Origin: Amoeboaphelidium protococcarum
Taxonomy: Eukaryota > Aphelidiomycota > Aphelidea
Direction: 5' to 3'
Length of the DNA: 64,000 nt
Assembly (NCBI GenBank): GCA_023515745.1
Contig: JALECJ010000020.1
Location: 1,550,001-1,614,000 of the forward strand
Notes under the pieces: model-generated
The model's input: the letters and a program-made list of their open reading frames with translations, nothing else
Told to the model about the DNA's origin: nothing
Databases searched by the model: none
Program-made: the position numbers and the translations under genes
Part shown: positions 60,136 to 64,000 of the stretch, piece after piece
How the letters are laid out: every line of letters begins with the position of its first letter
Position numbering within the stretch: the stretch's first letter is position 1

Positions 60136-61407
60136 ATGTATTACTATTTAGCACTGACGACATTTTCGTGTATCGCTGCTCTGGTCGCTGCATAAACTGC
60201 GCATTTATAGCAGAAAGTTGTCGAATGGAAAGCTGAGCCTACGCGTTACTCTACAGATGCACCGCGTCTGTTTTTACAGGAGTCTTCAGGAAATGATTAC
60301 TCTGCAGGCTTGAGTCCATCTCATGGTGTGGTCATGGAGGAGCTGGTAGAAATTGATGGCGCTGAGTGGATGCGTGTCGCGTTTGATATTGATAATACTT
60401 AATTGCATGGTGGTGCTTTGTTGGTGATCCAGTCGGTGGCTGATGCTTCATTCTATCAAAAGCTGGATGCTCGCGCTCTTCGTCAATGGCAGCATACCTC
60501 CGCGTACTTTAATGGAAATGCCGTTAAGGTTATGCTGATATAGAGCTTGGCTGAGTCCACCTCTGGGCAATCTTAGTTTAGGATCACTTCTGTTAGTGTT
60601 GGTGATGGCGCGTCTAGTGATCAAGAATCGTTCACCCTTTGTACAAAAGAAGATAGACGCCGCCCTATCAAGGATGCAAGAGTAGCTAGAATGTACCCCA
60701 CTGGATGTACTGGATGGTTGATTGATGATGAGCATCACTGCTTCCTAACCGCTGGTCACTGTTATCCAAGACCCAGAACTGATCCTCGTTATAAAGATCC
60801 TCTGGTTATGCAGTTTAATGTTCCACTGTCAATGAAAAATGGCACTGTCAATCATCCGCATCCAAAGGACTAGTATCCTGTAGATTTGAGCTCTGTGCAA
60901 TTTGTAAATGGTGGTATTGGTCGCGATTACATGTATTATGGGACTTTTGTCAACTCGAACACCGGTAAAGCCGCCTTTGAGGCCTAATCCGCCTGGTATA
61001 ACACTTCTCTGATTGATGCCAAGTCTGTTCTCGGTAAAAATGTGACTATCAATGGTTACGGAGTGGTTAGAGATGCCAAGATTCAGTACAAAAGCCAGAC
61101 TTTGCAGACTCATTATGGAACTCTTGAAGATTTATACGATAGTAGAATTAGGTTTCCGAACAATGTAAACCCGTATCTGTCCTTGGATCACTTGGCGGAC
61201 ACAACTGGTGGTAACAGCGGGTCCTCCATTGAAGTCACACTGCAAGATGGATCTAGAGTTGCAATTGGCATCCACACTCACGGGGGATGTAGTCCTTACA
61301 GCTCTCCAGAAGTTTCTCGCAATTAAGGAACTTAGTTGCGCCATCCTGGTCTACAGAAATTTTTGCGTGATCCTCGTGGTGTCTGCAAATACGGCTACGC
61401 TCAATGA
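60136..61407 (+). CDS. Secreted trypsin-like (S1-family) serine protease
   Basis: 423 residues. Signal peptide MYYYLALTTFSCIAALVAAQ, then a pro or accessory domain of about 165 residues (MEELVEIDGAEWMRVAFDID, LHGGALLVIQSV) that looks beta-rich and is not recognised. The S1 domain starts near residue 180. GCTGWLIDDEHHCFLTAGHC gives the catalytic His208, and TGGNSGSSIEV the catalytic Ser361 with IHTHGGC after it. The catalytic Asp may be in the region of YPVDLSSVQF but is uncertain. The wording is nearer to bacterial or fungal glutamyl-endopeptidase-like S1 proteins than to animal trypsin. Like the carboxypeptidase at 44586-45905, it is an exported peptidase. Confidence 0.85.
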
Positions 61408-61688
61408 TTTTATGAAATTGGAATATAAATAAATTAAGTACCATAGTTTTTTTAATGTCATATGTTGTATCTGCGATTAATGCCCTCTCAAACTAATTTT
61501 TTGAACGGTTGATAAGCAAGCGTGATTCTAATAATAATCTGTTTGATCTTTAATCAGTAATTCATTTTGGTTGATGATTATCATTTGTATTTTGTTTAGC
61601 ATCCAGACTGATATTTAAGCATTATAGAACGCTTAATATCTTAATAAAAGCCCGATAACGTTAAAGTTGTTGAAAAGACTAGACATTA

Positions 61689-64000
61689 ATGAAAAAGGCA
61701 CAGGCAGCTTTGAAGAGTAGCAAGTCTCCCAAAAAGTAAAGTTCAAGATCTAGCGACTCTTCGTCAGTGGGGGGATCTGATGCCAGGCGGGACGATGAGC
61801 GATTGGCGCAAGAGAAGTTTCTCAGTGATTGCAATGAGCTGTACAAGTTCGTATGCTCTAATGACGTTTCAGCCATCGCTAAACTTTTACAGGCGAACCC
61901 GTCGCTCATTGTTAGGCCATTCAAAGTGAATCAAGGCAATCTGCTTCATCACGCAGTATACTACTCTTCGCCAGAAGTTTGCAAAATACTTTTAAAGGTA
62001 ATTGATTGGTATTCAAGTATATTTAATTAATCTTGTCACTCACATTGTATTGTAGAATGGAGCTAGAAATAATGATCGAAATGATTATGGCTGGACTCCC
62101 TTTATGCTCGCATGCGCCCGAAACAGCTCCGCGATAATTAAAAAGTTGCTTGAAACACCCGGCCTGATGGTTGATGATGTAAATGATTATGGTGTGACCG
62201 CTTTATTGTGCGCCGTGTATGAGTCTAATCTTTCGCTGGTTAAAATTCTGCTGGTGGACATTGGGTGTAATCCCAATAAGGTACTTTCAATTGGCCGAAG
62301 CATACCTGGTCTTAGTCCTCTTATGATGGCATGTCATGTCGGGAAAAGCGTTGGAATTGTCCAAGCTCTACTTCAGGAAGGCGCTGAGTGCAACAATTAG
62401 AATTCTTTGAATGGATGGAGCGCTATATTCTATGCAATCAACTCTGCTTGTACTTAGTCTCTTGCTATGCTTTAAATTAAATAAACGGCTTCAGTATCGG
62501 ACGGGAAATAGAGTAAAATATCTGCAGCGGGTGCTGGCATGTAAATTGTCAAATTATTGCTCGATAATGGCGCAGATATTTATGTTAAATCTTGGTCGGG
62601 TAAGACTGCTTTAGACGTGGCCTTGGAGCGACGATGTCAGGAAATTGCAGAGATGGTTATGAAGTATTTAGGCGCGGAGCAAGATGAAAGGACCCGTACA
62701 AACTTCTCCGTAAGGACTGGAGACGAGCGACATGGCATATTCGACGCGATTACGAACGATGACGCGTCAGCCATTGAAGATTACATCAGATAGGATGTCA
62801 AATGCCTTGCCGCCAGGGATCCTGAAGATTAGTTTACGCCGCTGATGTTGGCATCCATCAAGGGCGACCTATCTCTGGTTAAATTATTTCTAGACTGTGG
62901 CTCTCAAATTGATGCGTATGATAATGTTTAATGGACTGCTATAATGTATGCTGCATTCTACAATCATTTTGAGCTGGTACAAATGTTAAATGATCGCAAG
63001 TGCCCCATCATCATACCTTCTCCATAGTTAGATTCCATCGATGCACAGACATAATTCTTGTAATCTCTCACCTAGAATTAAGAGATTTTAGAATTGCTGA
63101 AAGTGGGGCGACTGGTTAGTATGGACTCTTTGAAGCAACAGTCATTGCTAAAAGGTCACTATCGAACAGTGTCTGACGAAGGTGCTTAAAGTTTTTCATC
63201 ATAGAGAGCAGAGTCAGAGGAGAAATCGGTAAGAATGATCTATAACCCATCTTTATATATTATTTCTTTTGTTTTAGTGTAGACTGGATGGTTTTCAAAA
63301 TTATTTGCAAAGAAGGATATTTAAGCTGGATAGTCACTGAAGCAGCAGGATATAGATCAGATTGCGGCCATGAAGATTAGTATGAGGCCAGTCTAGATGA
63401 AAAAGAAAATGACTAAATCATCTTTTGATGATAATCGAGATTACGTCGATTCCAGTCGCACGTCTCCCGAGCTTTAGATTACTCAGGCATCTCTTGGTAA
63501 TAATGGCAATGGTAAGAATTCTCCTGGTATTGTCGGGCAACTCTTTCACGATGTAAACCATCCTGATAGATCACCCAGAGACCCTCATTATCACGATAGA
63601 AGCCTTAGTAGTAGACATTCAAAAGATTTGAGTGGGGACATTGAAAGCTCGTAGAAGTAGCACAGCAACAACAATAGGCGGATATCATCGACCAATTCAA
63701 GAAATTCCATCCATGATAATGTCAGCGAGAAGAGTATCGGGAGTCTCAGGCGGCAAGGCAATGGATCTATGACGGAGAGCGTCACATTTGAAAATATCAC
63801 TGACGTCTAGTCCTCCTCTGATGTTCTGGTATATCTGGATCTGCCGTAGTATATCACTGAGGAGGTGAAAGCCATGCCTCTCAACTAGTTTGTCAATTCA
63901 CAGGACGATCAATTGGCTCAGATTGGTATAGTGAATCCCGGACATCGAAGGATAATACTGCTGTGGTGCGCGAAATACAAGACAGCCATGATGAAGTTGA
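61689..64000 (+). CDS. Ankyrin-repeat protein with SAM-like domain (ANKS3-like), partial
   Basis: Runs off the right edge; about 730 residues seen. Exons are 61689-61997, 62056-63228 and 63283 onward, with introns of 58 nt and 54 nt, both ending TGTAG. The second intron is a multiple of three with no TGA, so read-through is also open. Ankyrin repeats include NLLHHAVYYSSPEVCKILL, GWTPFMLACARNSSAIIKKL, GVTALLCAVYESNLSLVKIL, KTALDVALERRCQEIAEMV and FTPLMLASIKGDLSLVKLFL. A Ser-rich linker follows. The last residues (LDLPQYITEEVKAMPLNQFV, then QIGIVNPGHRRIIL) fit a SAM domain with its IGI-x-x-xGHR end. ANKS3 and related proteins are ciliary or scaffold factors; orthology is unproven. Confidence 0.85.

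Overview
This 64 kb window is nuclear DNA of a eukaryote that reads UAA and UAG as glutamine and uses UGA as its only stop. Under the standard code every gene falls into short fragments. Read with UAR = Gln, about 35 long, gene-dense, single-frame genes appear, and all 33 gene ends seen here are TGA. TAG or TAA stands at glutamines that are invariant or mechanistic in known families. Examples are both Gln of the GQRQ signature in an ABCC transporter, the Gln of DKTGTLTQ in a P4-ATPase and the zero-layer Gln of a Qc-SNARE. Introns are few and short (36-77 nt), GT...AG, most ending in TGTAG.

A cytochrome c1 with a mitochondrial role argues against the mitochondrion-poor UAR = Gln lineages (diplomonads, oxymonads). 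The content looks like an early-branching opisthokont: a Pho8-like phosphatase, a C2CD5 homologue, TMCO1, a FYVE-type myotubularin, gamma-SNAP, a Sec7-PH factor and an ankyrin-SAM protein. My inference, not proven by the sequence, is an aphelid-like relative of fungi. A ciliate or dasycladalean alga is a less good fit.

Layout. 1-7.6 kb: C2CD5 homologue (runs off the left edge), exosome RRP40, a carotenoid-oxygenase-like protein without the usual iron ligands, and a small orphan. 7.8-13.2 kb: phosphatidylserine synthase, a C2/coiled-coil protein, nucleolar RRP1 and GAR1. 13.8-22.5 kb: P4 flippase, splicing factor RNF113/Cwc24, armadillo protein, SAP/SANT-like protein, basic coiled-coil protein. 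23-31 kb: secreted Asp/Ser-rich protein, ABCC transporter, Sec7-PH Arf exchange factor, TMCO1. 31-41.6 kb: myotubularin with zinc finger, TIA-1-like and triple-CCCH RNA-binding proteins, DIS3, gamma-SNAP. 41.8-49.3 kb: small ORF, syntaxin-6-type SNARE, TPR protein, M14 carboxypeptidase, three orphans, tandem-PAS protein. 49.7-64 kb: Pho8-like phosphatase, DNA polymerase alpha, Arp8, cytochrome c1, trypsin-like protease, ankyrin-SAM protein (runs off the right edge).

The genes are housekeeping rather than a linked pathway. Several share themes: RNA exosome and ribosome biogenesis (RRP40, DIS3, RRP1, GAR1), membrane traffic and phosphoinositides (P4-ATPase, Sec7-PH, myotubularin, gamma-SNAP, syntaxin 6), and secreted hydrolases. 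I see no mobile element, CRISPR array, rRNA or tRNA gene.
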